Counted from the first letter of the stretch, positions 1 through 8,645 are shown. The stretch is DNA of 64,000 nucleotides from Pseudomonas mandelii (GCF_024138395.1 NZ_JAMYDU010000027.1:1-64000); one strand, 5' to 3'. Translations and numbers: made by a program. Notes: generated by a model not told the origin, from the letters alone.

Positions 1-67
1 GGCGTCATGTCAGTCAGCAATAATGTCGACTGACATGACGCCTTCGCGGGCAAGCCTCGCTCCTACA
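1..67. repeat. REPIN half with terminal palindrome
   Basis: Bases 1-15 and 28-42 are a perfect 15-bp inverted repeat. Bases 43-67 then carry the REP core TTCGCGGGCAAGCCTCGCTC that recurs throughout the window. The element looks like the middle and right half of a REPIN whose left REP lies beyond the window edge. Confidence 0.75.
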
Positions 68-78
68 CAGAGGGGGTG

Positions 79-561
79 TCAGCTCAGCGCTTTTTCGATC
101 GCCTGGATGACAGCATGATCATCCGGCGCCGTTCGAGGCGAGAACCGCGCCAGCACGCGACCGTCCTTGCCCAACAGGAATTTCTCGAAGTTCCAGGTGA
201 TGTCGCCCGGGAATTCCGCGCCCTCGCCCGCCAGCAGGCGATACAACTGATGACGCTCGTGACCGTTGACTTCCAGCTTGCTGGACAACGGAAAGGTCAC
301 GCCATAGTTGAGGCTGCAGAACGCCTGGATCTCCTGCTCGGAGCCCGGTTCTTGCCCGGCAAACTGGTTGCACGGCAAGCCCAGCACACTGAAACCCTTG
401 TCCTTGTATTGCTGGTAGAGGTTTTCCAGCGCCGCGTACTGTGGGGTCAAGCCACATTTGGAGGCGACGTTGACCACCAGCACGACACGCCCCTTGAAGG
501 GCGCCAGAGGTAGCTCCTGACCATCCAGGGCTGTCAGTTTAAGGTCGTGAAAAGCACTCAT
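79..561 (-). CDS. Glutathione peroxidase family protein
   Basis: This 160-residue thiol peroxidase is expected to reduce hydrogen or organic peroxides in the cytoplasm using thioredoxin or glutathione. The catalytic triad of the family is visible: Cys36 in NVASKCGLT, Gln70 in NQFAGQEPG and Trp123 in TWNFEKF. The length is typical for bacterial GPx. I chose the ATG at 561 (MSAFHDL) because a GGAG lies six bases upstream; an in-frame extension to 573 lacks a better ribosome site. It is followed on the same strand, upstream, by slyD, a neighbour also seen in P. aeruginosa (from memory). A second cysteine, Cys64 beside the Gln motif, and Cys82 suggest the thioredoxin-using, non-selenium type (inference). 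Confidence 0.9.
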   Translation of the reverse strand: MSAFHDLKLTALDGQELPLAPFKGRVVLVVNVASKCGLTPQYAALENLYQQYKDKGFSVLGLPCNQFAGQEPGSEQEIQAFCSLNYGVTFPLSSKLEVNGHERHQLYRLLAGEGAEFPGDITWNFEKFLLGKDGRVLARFSPRTAPDDHAVIQAIEKALS

Positions 562-631
562 GACGAACTCCAAATTCCTGTGTTCTTCTCAAAACAGCCA
601 CTTGGCGGCACCCACCCGGGACAGCCGCGGA

Positions 632-655
632 CTAAAAAGGCGCCCTCGGGCGCCT
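632..655 (-). terminator. Rho-independent terminator of slyD
   Basis: The stem GGCGCCC-TC-GGGCGCC (639-654) is followed, on the minus strand, by a run of five T residues (plus-strand AAAAA at 634-638). It lies about 30 bases past the slyD stop codon. Confidence 0.8.
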
Positions 656-685
656 CTCCAGCTCTCGAAAGCTTAGCGCAGAAAA

Positions 686-1171
686 TCAGTGGTGATGGCC
701 ACCTTCGCCATGGACGTGACCATGAGCGATTTCTTCTTGGCTGGCGTCACGGATATCGATGATCTTGACCTGGAAGTTCAGGCGCTGACCGGCGAGCGGG
801 TGGTTGCCATCAACGGTGACATCGTCGCCGTCCAGATCGCGAATGGTGACGATCTGCATCTGGCCGTCCGGCGCGGAAGCGTGGAACTGCATGCCCACTT
901 CCAGCTCGTCGACGCCTTCGAACATGCTGCGGCTCAAAGTGCTGACCAGTTCGGCAGCGTATTCGCCGTAGGCATCTTCAGGTTCTACAGCGACAGTCAG
1001 TTCGTCACCGACTGCTTTGCCTTCCAGTGCCTTTTCCAGGCCCGGGATGATATTACCTGCGCCTTGCAGGTAGACCAGCGGCGCGCCGCCGGCGGAGCTG
1101 TCGATGACCTCACCAGCGTCGTTGGTCAGGGTATAGTCGATGGAGACAGCCTTATTGGCGGCGATCAGCAT
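686..1171 (-). CDS. slyD: FKBP-type peptidyl-prolyl cis-trans isomerase SlyD
   Basis: The 161-residue protein has the SlyD layout. An FKBP half starts MLIAANKAVSIDYTL and contains the IPGLEKALEGK segment. An insert-in-flap chaperone domain spans about residues 70-130. A C-terminal His-rich metal-binding tail ends HGHVHGEGGHHH. It catalyses prolyl isomerisation, acts as a folding chaperone and may store or deliver nickel; the tail here is shorter than in E. coli. I took the ATG at 1171, where homology begins; a 37-residue in-frame extension to 1282 has no family similarity. Its start codon shares the palindromic CATG with a possible divergent start for the DUF3565 gene. Confidence 0.93.
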   Translation of the reverse strand: MLIAANKAVSIDYTLTNDAGEVIDSSAGGAPLVYLQGAGNIIPGLEKALEGKAVGDELTVAVEPEDAYGEYAAELVSTLSRSMFEGVDELEVGMQFHASAPDGQMQIVTIRDLDGDDVTVDGNHPLAGQRLNFQVKIIDIRDASQEEIAHGHVHGEGGHHH

Positions 1172-1478
1172 GGGGCGAGACCTTTTGCATAAGAAAGATG
1201 AATGTCCAAGTTTAGCGAAGCAATCGTCCGAAAGCGAACACAACCCGGACAGACGGGGCGCAGCGAAAACTTCGATCGTCACAGGCTTTCATCAAGACGA
1301 GGATGGCCACTGGGTAGCCGAGCTTTCCTGCGGCCATACCCAACACCTGCGGCATCAGCCCCCGTGGCAATCCCGGGCCTGGGTGCTGGACCCTTCGCTG
1401 CGTAATGAAAAAATAGGCCAGCCCTTTGATTGCGGATGGTGCGCACAAGGCTCGGTTAGCGATAACCTTGACGACTGA
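1170..1478 (+). CDS. DUF3565 domain-containing protein
   Basis: The 102-residue product has a low-complexity hydrophilic first half. The recognisable DUF3565 domain begins near residue 36 (GFHQDEDGHWVAELSCGHTQ). It carries paired motifs SCGHTQHLRH and FDCGWC, whose Cys and His residues look like a small metal site (inference). The function of the family is unknown to me. Start choice is uncertain: ATG codons at 1140 and 1170 are both in frame and neither has a strong ribosome site. With 1170 the gene starts back-to-back with slyD. The gene sits where ackA lies between pta and slyD in P. aeruginosa (from memory). Confidence 0.7.
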   Translation: MGRDLLHKKDECPSLAKQSSESEHNPDRRGAAKTSIVTGFHQDEDGHWVAELSCGHTQHLRHQPPWQSRAWVLDPSLRNEKIGQPFDCGWCAQGSVSDNLDD

Positions 1479-1552
1479 ATTTTGGTAGATCGTCAGATAT
1501 AGATGATCACCTGGCGGCCACGGCTGCCCACATGCACTTCCAGAGAATCCGC

Positions 1553-3652
1553 ATGCAAACTTTTTTTATCGCGCCCACCGATTTTGGTGTGGGTCTGACC
1601 TCCATCAGTCTCGGGCTGGTGCGTACGCTTGAGCGGGCCGGCCTCAAAGTCGGCTTTTTCAAACCAATTGCCCAGCCGCACCCGGGCGACACCGGCCCTG
1701 AACGCTCCACCGAACTGGTAGCGCGCACCCACGGTTTGAAACCGCCTCAGCCGTTAGGCCTGGCCCACGTCGAGCGGATGCTCGGCGACGGTCAGTTGGA
1801 CGAGTTGCTCGAAGAAATCATCACCCTTTATCAGCAAGCCGCTGTCGGCAAGGATGTACTGATCGTCGAAGGCATGGTCCCGACCCGCAGCGCCAGTTAC
1901 GCGGCCCGGGTCAACCTGCATTTGGCCAAGAGCCTTGACGCCGAGGTGATTCTGGTCTCGGCACCGGAAAACGAAGTGCTGACCGAATTGTCCGGCCGGG
2001 TGGAGTTGCAGGCGCAATTGTTCGGCGGGCCGAAAGACCCGAAAGTGCTGGGCGTGATCCTCAACAAGGTCAAGACCGACGAAAGCATGGAGGCCTTCGC
2101 CTCACGCCTGAAGGAGCACTCACCGTTGCTGCGCAGTGGCGACTTCCGCCTGCTCGGCTGCATCCCGTATCAACCGGAACTGAACGCACCGCGCACCCGT
2201 GACGTGGCCGACCTGATGGGCGCTCAGGTGCTCAACGCCGGCGATTACGAAACCCGGCGCATGACCAAAATCATCATCTGCGCCCGTACCATGCGCAACA
2301 CCGTGGAGCTGCTCAAACCCGGTGTGCTGGTGGTGACCCCCGGCGATCGCGACGACATCATCCTCGCCGTCAGCCTCGCGGCGATGAACGGCGTGCCTCT
2401 GGCCGGCCTGTTGCTGACCAGCGACACCCTGCCCGACCCGCGCATCATGGATCTGTGCCGTGGCGCCTTGCAGGCCGGCTTGCCGGTGTTGTCGGTCAGC
2501 ACCGGTTCCTACGACACCGCCAACCAGTTGAACGGTTTGAACAAGGAAATCCCGATCGACGACCGTGAACGTGCGGAGATCATCACCGATTTCGTCGCCA
2601 GCCATCTCGACGCCAACTGGCTGCACCAGCGCTGCGGCACGCCACGGGAAATGCGCCTGTCGCCAGCGGTGTTCCGCTATCAACTGATCCAGCGCGCCCA
2701 GGCCGCCAACAAGCGCATCGTGTTGCCCGAAGGCAGCGAACCGTTGACCGTGCAGGCCGCCGCGATCTGCCAGGCTCGGGGCATTGCCCGTTGCGTGTTG
2801 CTGGCGAAACCGGAGGACGTCGAAGCAGTCGCCCGCGCCCAAGGCATCGAGTTGCCACCGGGCCTGGAAATTCTCGATCCGGACCTGATTCGCGAGCGCT
2901 ACGTCGAACCGATGGTTGCGCTGCGCAAGACTAAAAGCCTCAACGCGCCGATGGCCGAGCAGCAACTGGAAGACACCGTGGTGATCGGCACCATGATGCT
3001 GGCGCTGGATGAAGTCGACGGGCTGGTGTCCGGGGTCATTCACTCCACCGCCAACACCATCCGCCCGGCCCTGCAGCTGATCAAGACCGCACCGGGCTGC
3101 ACGTTGGTGTCGTCGGTGTTTTTCATGCTGTTCCCGGAAGAAGTGCTGGTCTACGGCGACTGCGTGATGAACCCGCACCCGAGCGCCAGCGAACTGGCCG
3201 AGATCGCCTTGCAAAGCGCCGATTCGGCGGCGGCGTTCGGCATCACCCCGCGCGTGGCGATGATCAGCTACTCCAGTGGCGAGTCGGCCAGCGGCGAAGA
3301 AGTCGAGAAGGTTCGCGAGGCCACGTTGCTCGCCCACGAACAACAAAACTCGCTGTTGATCGACGGCCCGTTGCAGTACGACGCCGCCGCCAACGAAACC
3401 GTGGCCAAGCAACTGGCGCCGAACAGTCAGGTGGCCGGTCGTGCCACGGTGTTCGTGTTCCCCGACCTGAACACCGGCAACACCACCCACAAAGCCGTGC
3501 AGCGCAGCGCCGACTGCGTCAGCCTCGGGCCGATGCTACAAGGCCTGCGCAAACCGGTGAACGACCTGCCGCGCGGCGCGCAGGTCGACGACATCGTCTA
3601 CACCATCGCGTTGACCGCGATCCAGGCTGCCAACCGACCTATGGATGTTTAA
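1553..3652 (+). CDS. pta: Phosphate acetyltransferase
   Basis: This 699-residue cytoplasmic enzyme interconverts acetyl-CoA plus phosphate with acetyl phosphate plus CoA. It is the long, three-domain form. An N-terminal P-loop-like domain holds FFIAPTDFGVGLTSISLGL at residues 3-21. A DRTGG-type middle domain covers roughly residues 215-335. The C-terminal PTA catalytic domain covers about residues 370-695, with VLPEGSEPLTVQAAAICQ and the motif SYSSGESASGEE. The ATG at 1553 fits the family start and has AGAGA upstream; an earlier ATG at 1532 adds seven unrelated residues. No acetate kinase gene is adjacent, which is unusual. The stop codon abuts the downstream acyltransferase. Confidence 0.95.
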   Translation: MQTFFIAPTDFGVGLTSISLGLVRTLERAGLKVGFFKPIAQPHPGDTGPERSTELVARTHGLKPPQPLGLAHVERMLGDGQLDELLEEIITLYQQAAVGKDVLIVEGMVPTRSASYAARVNLHLAKSLDAEVILVSAPENEVLTELSGRVELQAQLFGGPKDPKVLGVILNKVKTDESMEAFASRLKEHSPLLRSGDFRLLGCIPYQPELNAPRTRDVADLMGAQVLNAGDYETRRMTKIIICARTMRNTVELLKPGVLVVTPGDRDDIILAVSLAAMNGVPLAGLLLTSDTLPDPRIMDLCRGALQAGLPVLSVSTGSYDTANQLNGLNKEIPIDDRERAEIITDFVASHLDANWLHQRCGTPREMRLSPAVFRYQLIQRAQAANKRIVLPEGSEPLTVQAAAICQARGIARCVLLAKPEDVEAVARAQGIELPPGLEILDPDLIRERYVEPMVALRKTKSLNAPMAEQQLEDTVVIGTMMLALDEVDGLVSGVIHSTANTIRPALQLIKTAPGCTLVSSVFFMLFPEEVLVYGDCVMNPHPSASELAEIALQSADSAAAFGITPRVAMISYSSGESASGEEVEKVREATLLAHEQQNSLLIDGPLQYDAAANETVAKQLAPNSQVAGRATVFVFPDLNTGNTTHKAVQRSADCVSLGPMLQGLRKPVNDLPRGAQVDDIVYTIALTAIQAANRPMDV

Positions 3653-4556
3653 ATGCTGGATTTTCTACCTGCACCCTTGCGCGGCGTAATCGCCTCGCTG
3701 TTGTTGGCGCTGAACACGATTGTCTGCTGCACGCCGCTGTTCGTGGTGGCGATACTCAAACTGCTGCTGCCCTTCCCCGCCGCCCAGCGTTTCACCGACT
3801 GGCTGATGGGCCATATCCACGAAACCTGGATCAGCAACAACAAGGCCTGGATGGACCTGCTTGGGCACACGCGCTGGCAGCTCAGCGGGCTGGAAGGCTT
3901 GGACTATCAGCACTCGTACCTGATCACCAGCAACCATCAGAGTTGGGTCGACATCATGGTGTTGCAGTACGTGCTCAACCGTCGCATCCGCCCGCTGAAG
4001 TTCTTCCTCAAACAGCAACTGATCTGGGTACCGGTGATTGGCCTGGCATGGTGGGCGCTCGGTTTTCCATTCATGAAACGGTACTCCAAGGCCTATCTGG
4101 AAAAGCATCCAGAGAAGAAAGGCAAAGACCTGGAAACCACCCGCAAGACCTGCGACAAGTTCCGCAATAACCCGGTGGGAATTTTCAACTTCGTCGAAGG
4201 CACGCGCTTCACCGAGGGCAAGCACGTACAGCAGAGCTCACCGTTCCGCTACCTGCTCAAGAGCGGGCGGTATTGCGTTCGTGCTGGATGCCATGGGCGA
4301 TCAGCTGGAAGCCATCGTCAATGTGACCATTCACTATCCGGCCGGGCGTCCGGGTTATTGGGATTTGCTCTGTGGGAAGGTGAATGATGTGGTGGTGCAT
4401 TTTCAGGAGCTGAAGATCCCACCGCAGTTCGTCGGCAAGAACTACGATCAGGATGGGGTGTATAGGCTCGAGTTTCAGGGTTGGATCAATCAGCTGTGGA
4501 ATGACAAGGATGCGCTGCTGGGGCAGATGCACCGCGAGTACACCGCCAAGGTTTGA
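3653..4556 (+). pseudogene. Acyltransferase (YihG/PlsC-like), frameshifted
   Basis: The first 203 codons encode a membrane acyltransferase of the 1-acylglycerol-3-phosphate type. A hydrophobic N-terminus (residues 10-40) is followed by the HX4D motif in SNHQSWVD (His95, Asp100) and the substrate motif EGTR (182-185). After codon 203 (base 4261) this frame runs into unrelated sequence and stops at 4387. The missing C-terminus continues in another frame from about 4266 to 4556 (GGIAFVLDAMGDQLEAIVNV). E. coli YihG reads LLRPKA at this point (from memory). A 5-bp deletion from an ancestral LLKPKAGG codon string gives the observed bases exactly (inference). It could be a true pseudogene, a recent mutation or an assembly error. 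It directly follows the pta stop codon. Confidence 0.8.
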
Positions 4557-4574
4557 GGTGCCTGTACCGGCCTC

Positions 4575-4637
4575 TTCGCGGGCAAGCCTCGCTCCTACAG
4601 GTCAGGGGAACCTGTAGGAGCGAGGCTTGCCCGCGAA
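4575..4637. repeat. REPIN (perfect 28-bp inverted repeat)
   Basis: Two head-to-head REP copies of the TTCGCGGGCAAGCCTCGCTC type occupy 4575-4602 and 4610-4637. They are perfectly complementary with a 7-base loop. The element sits between convergent gene ends. Confidence 0.9.
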
Positions 4638-4653
4638 GGCGATCTCAAGAACA

Positions 4654-4694
4654 CAAAAAAACCCGCAGACGATCACTCGTCTGCGGGTTTTTTA
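4654..4694. terminator. Bidirectional intrinsic terminator after cysNC
   Basis: A perfect 12-bp stem, ACCCGCAGACGA at 4661-4672 and its complement at 4677-4688, has a TCAC loop. It is flanked by an A run on the left and a T run on the right, so it can serve both the minus-strand cysNC and plus-strand transcripts. Confidence 0.9.
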
Positions 4695-4708
4695 TTTTCT
4701 GCTAACGC

Positions 4709-6607
4709 TTAGATCGCGCCACGCTGACGCAGCAGATCCAGCACTTGCTTGACGCTTTCGTCCACCGACAGCGACTGGGTGTCGATCACCAGATCGGCAT
4801 TCAGCGGCACGTCGTACGGGAAGGATTCGCCCGGGATGTTGTCGTCACCCGCCGCGTACAGACCTTGCGGATCACGCTCGGCACAGACTGTCGGAGAAGC
4901 CTGGACGTAGACCGTCAGCAGACGCTCCTTGCCAATCAGTTCCCTGGCCTGCTCACGACCTTCAGCACTTGGCGCAACGAAGGCCGCCAAGGTCAGCAGA
5001 CCGGCTTCGTTGAACTGCCGCGCAACGTGCGCCGCACGACGCCAGTTCTCGGTACGCCCGGCACGATCCTGCGGCAGACCTTTATTCAGGTCGTGACGCA
5101 GGTTCTGGCCATCGAGTACAAACACCGCACGACCCAGGTCGAACAGCTTGCGTTCAACGGCGTAGGCCAAAGTGCTTTTGCCAGCGCCCGACAGGCCGCT
5201 GAACAACACGGTGGCCGGTTGCTGACCAAAGCGCTGGGCACGCTCCTCGGTAGCCACGTGAGCCAGTTTGCCGTGGTGGGTACTGCTGCCATGGCTCAAC
5301 GGCTGGGCGATGATCATGCCCGCCGCGACCGTGCCGTTGGTCAGTCGATCGATGACGATGAACGAACCAGTGGTGCGGTTGCTGTCGTAACCGTCCAGCG
5401 CGATAGCCGCGTCGAGGCTGATCTTGACCCGACCGATCTCGTTCAGCTGCAGCGAGCTGGCCGGCCCCTCGGCCAAGGTGTTCACGTCCACGCGATTGAC
5501 GATGCTGGTGATCGAACCCGGCACGTAAGTGGTGGCGCGCTTGATGTCGTATTTCTTGCCCGGCAGCATCGGCTCTTCGGCCATCCACACCAGCATGGCG
5601 TCGAAGGCGTCAGTCACTTGCGGCTGGTTGTCGGCATGCACCAGCAAGTCACCGCGGGAGATGTCGATTTCGTCTTCCATGGTCAGCGTCACGGCTTGAC
5701 CAGGACCTGCATGCTCCAGCTCGCCTTCGAAGGTGACAATGGATTTCACGCGGCTGCTCTTGCCCGACGGCAACACAACGACTTCGTCGCCCTTGTGCAC
5801 GATGCCGCTGGCCAGGGTGCCGGCGAAACCACGGAAGTTCAGGTTCGGACGGTTGACGTACTGCACCGGGAAACGCAAATCGGTGTAGTTGCGGTCATTG
5901 GCGATTTCGACGGTTTCAAGGATTTCCATCAGCGACTGGCCGGTGTACCACGGCGAGCGCTCGGACTTGTTCACGACGTTGTCGCCCTTGAGCGCGGACA
6001 TCGGCACGAACGCCATGGTGGTCGGCTTGAACGCGATGCCTTCGGCGAACTTCAGGTAATCGGCCTTGATCGATTCGAACACGCTTTCGTCGAAGCCGTT
6101 GAGGTCCATCTTGTTGATGGCGACAACGATGTGCTTGATGCCCAGCAACGAGGCGATAAAGCTGTGGCGACGGGTCTGGGTCTGCACGCCGTAACGGGCA
6201 TCGACCAGGATGATCGCCAGGTCACAGGTGGATGCACCGGTGGCCATGTTGCGGGTGTACTGCTCATGGCCGGGGGTATCGGCGATGATGAATTTGCGCT
6301 TGGCGGTGGAGAAATAACGGTAGGCGACATCAATGGTGATGCCCTGCTCACGCTCGGCCTGCAAGCCGTCGACCAGCAACGCCAGGTCGATGTCTTCGCC
6401 GGTGGTGCCGACTTTTTTCGAGTCGCGGGTGATGGCTTCCAGGTGATCTTCGTAGATCATTTTGGAGTCGTGCAGCAGGCGCCCGATCAGGGTGCTCTTG
6501 CCGTCATCGACGTTGCCACAAGTAAGAAAGCGCAGCATTTCCTTGCGTTCGTGCTGGCCCAGATAGGCGAGGATGTCCTCGCTGATCAAATCAGATGCGT
6601 GCGACAT
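4709..6607 (-). CDS. cysNC: Bifunctional sulfate adenylyltransferase subunit 1 / adenylylsulfate kinase
   Basis: The 632-residue fusion joins CysN, the GTPase subunit of ATP sulfurylase, to CysC, APS kinase. The CysN part has the P-loop GNVDDGKST (31-39), DTPGHEQY and NKMD GTPase motifs, followed by elongation-factor-like beta domains. The CysC part starts near residue 455 with its own P-loop GLSGAGKST and ends with the APS-binding kinase fold. Together with CysD it activates sulfate to APS and PAPS for cysteine synthesis. The fused form is normal for Pseudomonas (known). It lies 9 bp downstream of cysD in one operon. CysB control is expected from family knowledge; I could not identify a CysB site confidently. 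Confidence 0.96.
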   Translation of the reverse strand: MSHASDLISEDILAYLGQHERKEMLRFLTCGNVDDGKSTLIGRLLHDSKMIYEDHLEAITRDSKKVGTTGEDIDLALLVDGLQAEREQGITIDVAYRYFSTAKRKFIIADTPGHEQYTRNMATGASTCDLAIILVDARYGVQTQTRRHSFIASLLGIKHIVVAINKMDLNGFDESVFESIKADYLKFAEGIAFKPTTMAFVPMSALKGDNVVNKSERSPWYTGQSLMEILETVEIANDRNYTDLRFPVQYVNRPNLNFRGFAGTLASGIVHKGDEVVVLPSGKSSRVKSIVTFEGELEHAGPGQAVTLTMEDEIDISRGDLLVHADNQPQVTDAFDAMLVWMAEEPMLPGKKYDIKRATTYVPGSITSIVNRVDVNTLAEGPASSLQLNEIGRVKISLDAAIALDGYDSNRTTGSFIVIDRLTNGTVAAGMIIAQPLSHGSSTHHGKLAHVATEERAQRFGQQPATVLFSGLSGAGKSTLAYAVERKLFDLGRAVFVLDGQNLRHDLNKGLPQDRAGRTENWRRAAHVARQFNEAGLLTLAAFVAPSAEGREQARELIGKERLLTVYVQASPTVCAERDPQGLYAAGDDNIPGESFPYDVPLNADLVIDTQSLSVDESVKQVLDLLRQRGAI

Positions 6608-6616
6608 GACAACCCC

Positions 6617-7534
6617 TTAGAAATAACCCTGACGTTTCTTTTCTTCCATCGAACCTGCGCCATCGTGATCGATGACTCGGCCCTGGCGTTCGGAAGTTCG
6701 CGTCAGGAGCATTTCCTGAATGATGTCGGTCAGGCTGGTGGCCTCGGACTCGACCGCACCGGTCAACGGGTAGTCGCCCAGCGTACGGAAACGGACCTTC
6801 TTCTTGACGATGCGCGCCTTGTCTTCGTCGCTCAGGTGATTGAGCAGGCGTTCGTCGTCGATCATGATCCAGGTGCCATTCATCTCGATAACGTCGCGCT
6901 CGGCGGCGAAATACAGCGGCACGATCGGGATGCCTTCGAGGTAGATGTACTGCCAGATGTCCAGCTCGGTCCAGTTCGACAACGGGAATACGCGAATCGA
7001 CTCGCCCTTGTTGACCTTGCCGTTGTAGACGTTCCACAACTCGGGACGCTGGTTTTTCGGATCCCAGCGGTGCTTGGTGTCACGGAAGGAGTACACGCGC
7101 TCTTTGGCTCGGGACTTCTCTTCGTCGCGACGGGCGCCACCGAATGCCGCATCGAAGCCGTACTTGTCGAGGGCCTGCTTGAGGCCTTCGGTCTTCATGA
7201 TGTCGGTGTGTTTGGCACTACCGTGGGTGAGCGGGTTGATACCTTGCGCAACACCCTCGGGATTCACGTGCACCAGCAGGTCCAGGCCGAGTTCTTCGAC
7301 CATGCGGTCGCGGAACGCATACATTTCCTTGAACTTCCACCGGGTGTCGACGTGCATCACCGGAAACGGAAGTTTGCCCGGGAAGAATGCCTTGCGTGCC
7401 AGGTGCAGCATCACGGCGGAGTCTTTACCGACGGAGTACAGCATCACCGGGTTATCGAACTCGGCGGCGACCTCGCGGATGATGTGGATGCTTTCGGCCT
7501 CCAGCTGTTTCAGATGCGTCAGTTTGTCGACCAT
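6617..7534 (-). CDS. cysD: Sulfate adenylyltransferase subunit 2
   Basis: The 305-residue catalytic subunit of ATP sulfurylase makes adenosine 5'-phosphosulfate from ATP and sulfate in complex with CysN. It belongs to the ATP pyrophosphatase superfamily, with the PP-loop SVGKDSAVMLHL at residues 34-45 and the conserved FGGARRDEEKSRAKER segment. The length and the C-terminal end KKRQGYF are typical. It is the first gene of a two-gene operon with cysNC, 9 bp apart. The 250-bp upstream region contains a perfect GGGTATAT-GA-ATATACCC palindrome and a REPIN. Confidence 0.96.
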   Translation of the reverse strand: MVDKLTHLKQLEAESIHIIREVAAEFDNPVMLYSVGKDSAVMLHLARKAFFPGKLPFPVMHVDTRWKFKEMYAFRDRMVEELGLDLLVHVNPEGVAQGINPLTHGSAKHTDIMKTEGLKQALDKYGFDAAFGGARRDEEKSRAKERVYSFRDTKHRWDPKNQRPELWNVYNGKVNKGESIRVFPLSNWTELDIWQYIYLEGIPIVPLYFAAERDVIEMNGTWIMIDDERLLNHLSDEDKARIVKKKVRFRTLGDYPLTGAVESEATSLTDIIQEMLLTRTSERQGRVIDHDGAGSMEEKKRQGYF

Positions 7535-7637
7535 GGCTACTCACGAAAACGATCTTATGGACGGCCTGCGGGCCGTGTTCGAGCGGGGAATCCTAGCACA
7601 GCACCCTCTTCTAATCAGGACGCTGGCTAGATCGAAA

Positions 7638-7655
7638 GGGTATATGAATATACCC
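7638..7655. promoter_or_regulatory. Perfect palindrome upstream of cysD
   Basis: GGGTATATGAATATACCC is an 8+2+8 perfect inverted repeat about 105 bp upstream of the cysD start. Its AT-rich centre could be part of a promoter or an operator. I cannot assign a regulator; it does not look like an intrinsic terminator. Confidence 0.4.
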
Positions 7656-7674
7656 CCTCGTTTGGGCTATCCCC

Positions 7675-7769
7675 CCTGTAGGAGCGAGGCTTGCCCGCGA
7701 AGAACGATTACGCGGTGCATCAGGTATACCGCATAATCGTTCTTCGCGGGCAAGCCTCGCATCTACAGG
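7675..7769. repeat. REPIN between cysD and the Nif3-like gene
   Basis: Two inverted REP copies (CTGTAGGAGCGAGGCTTGCC type) extend into a longer complementary stem, including AACGATTA/TAATCGTT, around a 12-base loop. The right copy has one change, CGCATCTACAGG. Confidence 0.88.
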
Positions 7770-7783
7770 GACCAGTTTTGAGA

Positions 7784-8542
7784 TCAGATCGGATTCGGGC
7801 AATCGATGAAGATGTGCTCGAGAGCGAAACGTCGCGCCAGGTAATCGCCCAATGCCTGCACACCATAACGCTCGGTGGCGTGGTGGCCGGCGGCGATGAA
7901 GCTGATGTCGTTTTCCCGGGCGCTGTGGAATGTCTGCTCGGAGGCTTCGCCGCTGAGGTACAGATCGACACCCGCCAACACCGCCTGATCAATGTAACCC
8001 TGGCCACCACCGGTGCACCAGCCGACCCGACGAATCATCGCACTGCCTTCGATCAGCAATGGCTCACGCCCCATGACTTCCTGCACGCGACGGGCAAAAT
8101 CGCGAGGGGTCATCGATTCGCTCAACGAGCCGACCAGACCAACGACTTTCAGATTGTCCGGATCCAGCGGGCCTTCAACCGTGATGTCCAGTTGCCGGGC
8201 AAGCTGCACGTTGTTACCGACTTCCGGATGCAGATCCAGCGGCAAGTGATAGGAAAGCAGGCTGATATCGTGCTTGAGCAGGGTTTTCAACCGACGCTGC
8301 TTCATGCCGGTGATGCACGGGTTTTCGCCTTTCCAGAAATAGCCGTGATGCACCAGCACCAGATCGGCCTGGGCTTCCACCGCCGCTTCCAGCAACGCTT
8401 GGCTGGCGGTCACACCGCTGACGATGCGCATCACTTGTGGCCGGCCTTCGACCTGCAAACCGTTGGGGCAGTAATCGGCGATCTTCGCACTTGCCAGGTA
8501 ACGGTCGGCTTCTTCAACCAGGGTGCTCAGGGCGACGGCCAT
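7784..8542 (-). CDS. Nif3-like dinuclear metal centre protein
   Basis: This 252-residue protein belongs to the NIF3/YbgI (DUF34) family of hexameric proteins with two metal ions per subunit. The metal ligands are visible in LVHHGYFWKGE near residue 65 and in AGHHATERYG near residue 220. In E. coli the relative has been linked to GTP cyclohydrolase-like or damage-control functions, but the role is not settled, so I assign none. The gene is divergent from algW, an arrangement remembered from P. aeruginosa. The ATG at 8542 has an AGGAG-like site (GGAGTC) just upstream. Confidence 0.88.
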   Translation of the reverse strand: MAVALSTLVEEADRYLASAKIADYCPNGLQVEGRPQVMRIVSGVTASQALLEAAVEAQADLVLVHHGYFWKGENPCITGMKQRRLKTLLKHDISLLSYHLPLDLHPEVGNNVQLARQLDITVEGPLDPDNLKVVGLVGSLSESMTPRDFARRVQEVMGREPLLIEGSAMIRRVGWCTGGGQGYIDQAVLAGVDLYLSGEASEQTFHSARENDISFIAAGHHATERYGVQALGDYLARRFALEHIFIDCPNPI

Positions 8543-8585
8543 AAAAGACTCCTAAATATCCCGTTCAGAGGCGCGTGCGGCCTCG

Positions 8586-8591
8586 TATAAT
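8586..8591 (+). promoter_or_regulatory. Possible -10 box of the algW promoter
   Basis: TATAAT lies 55 bp before the algW start, within an ATAATG-N5-CATTAT inverted repeat. No good -35 element is evident, so either an activator or an alternative sigma factor is possible. Confidence 0.4.
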
Positions 8592-8645
8592 GCGCGACAT
8601 TATGGGCGGTCTCACACCGCCTGCAACTTCTGTAGGACGTGCTTA

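Noticed and set aside
4745..7630. A 961-codon open frame antisense to cysNC and cysD
   Set aside because: It is a shadow of the GC-rich codon pattern of the real genes; the product is compositionally odd (His, Asp, Val, Gln rich) and matches no family.
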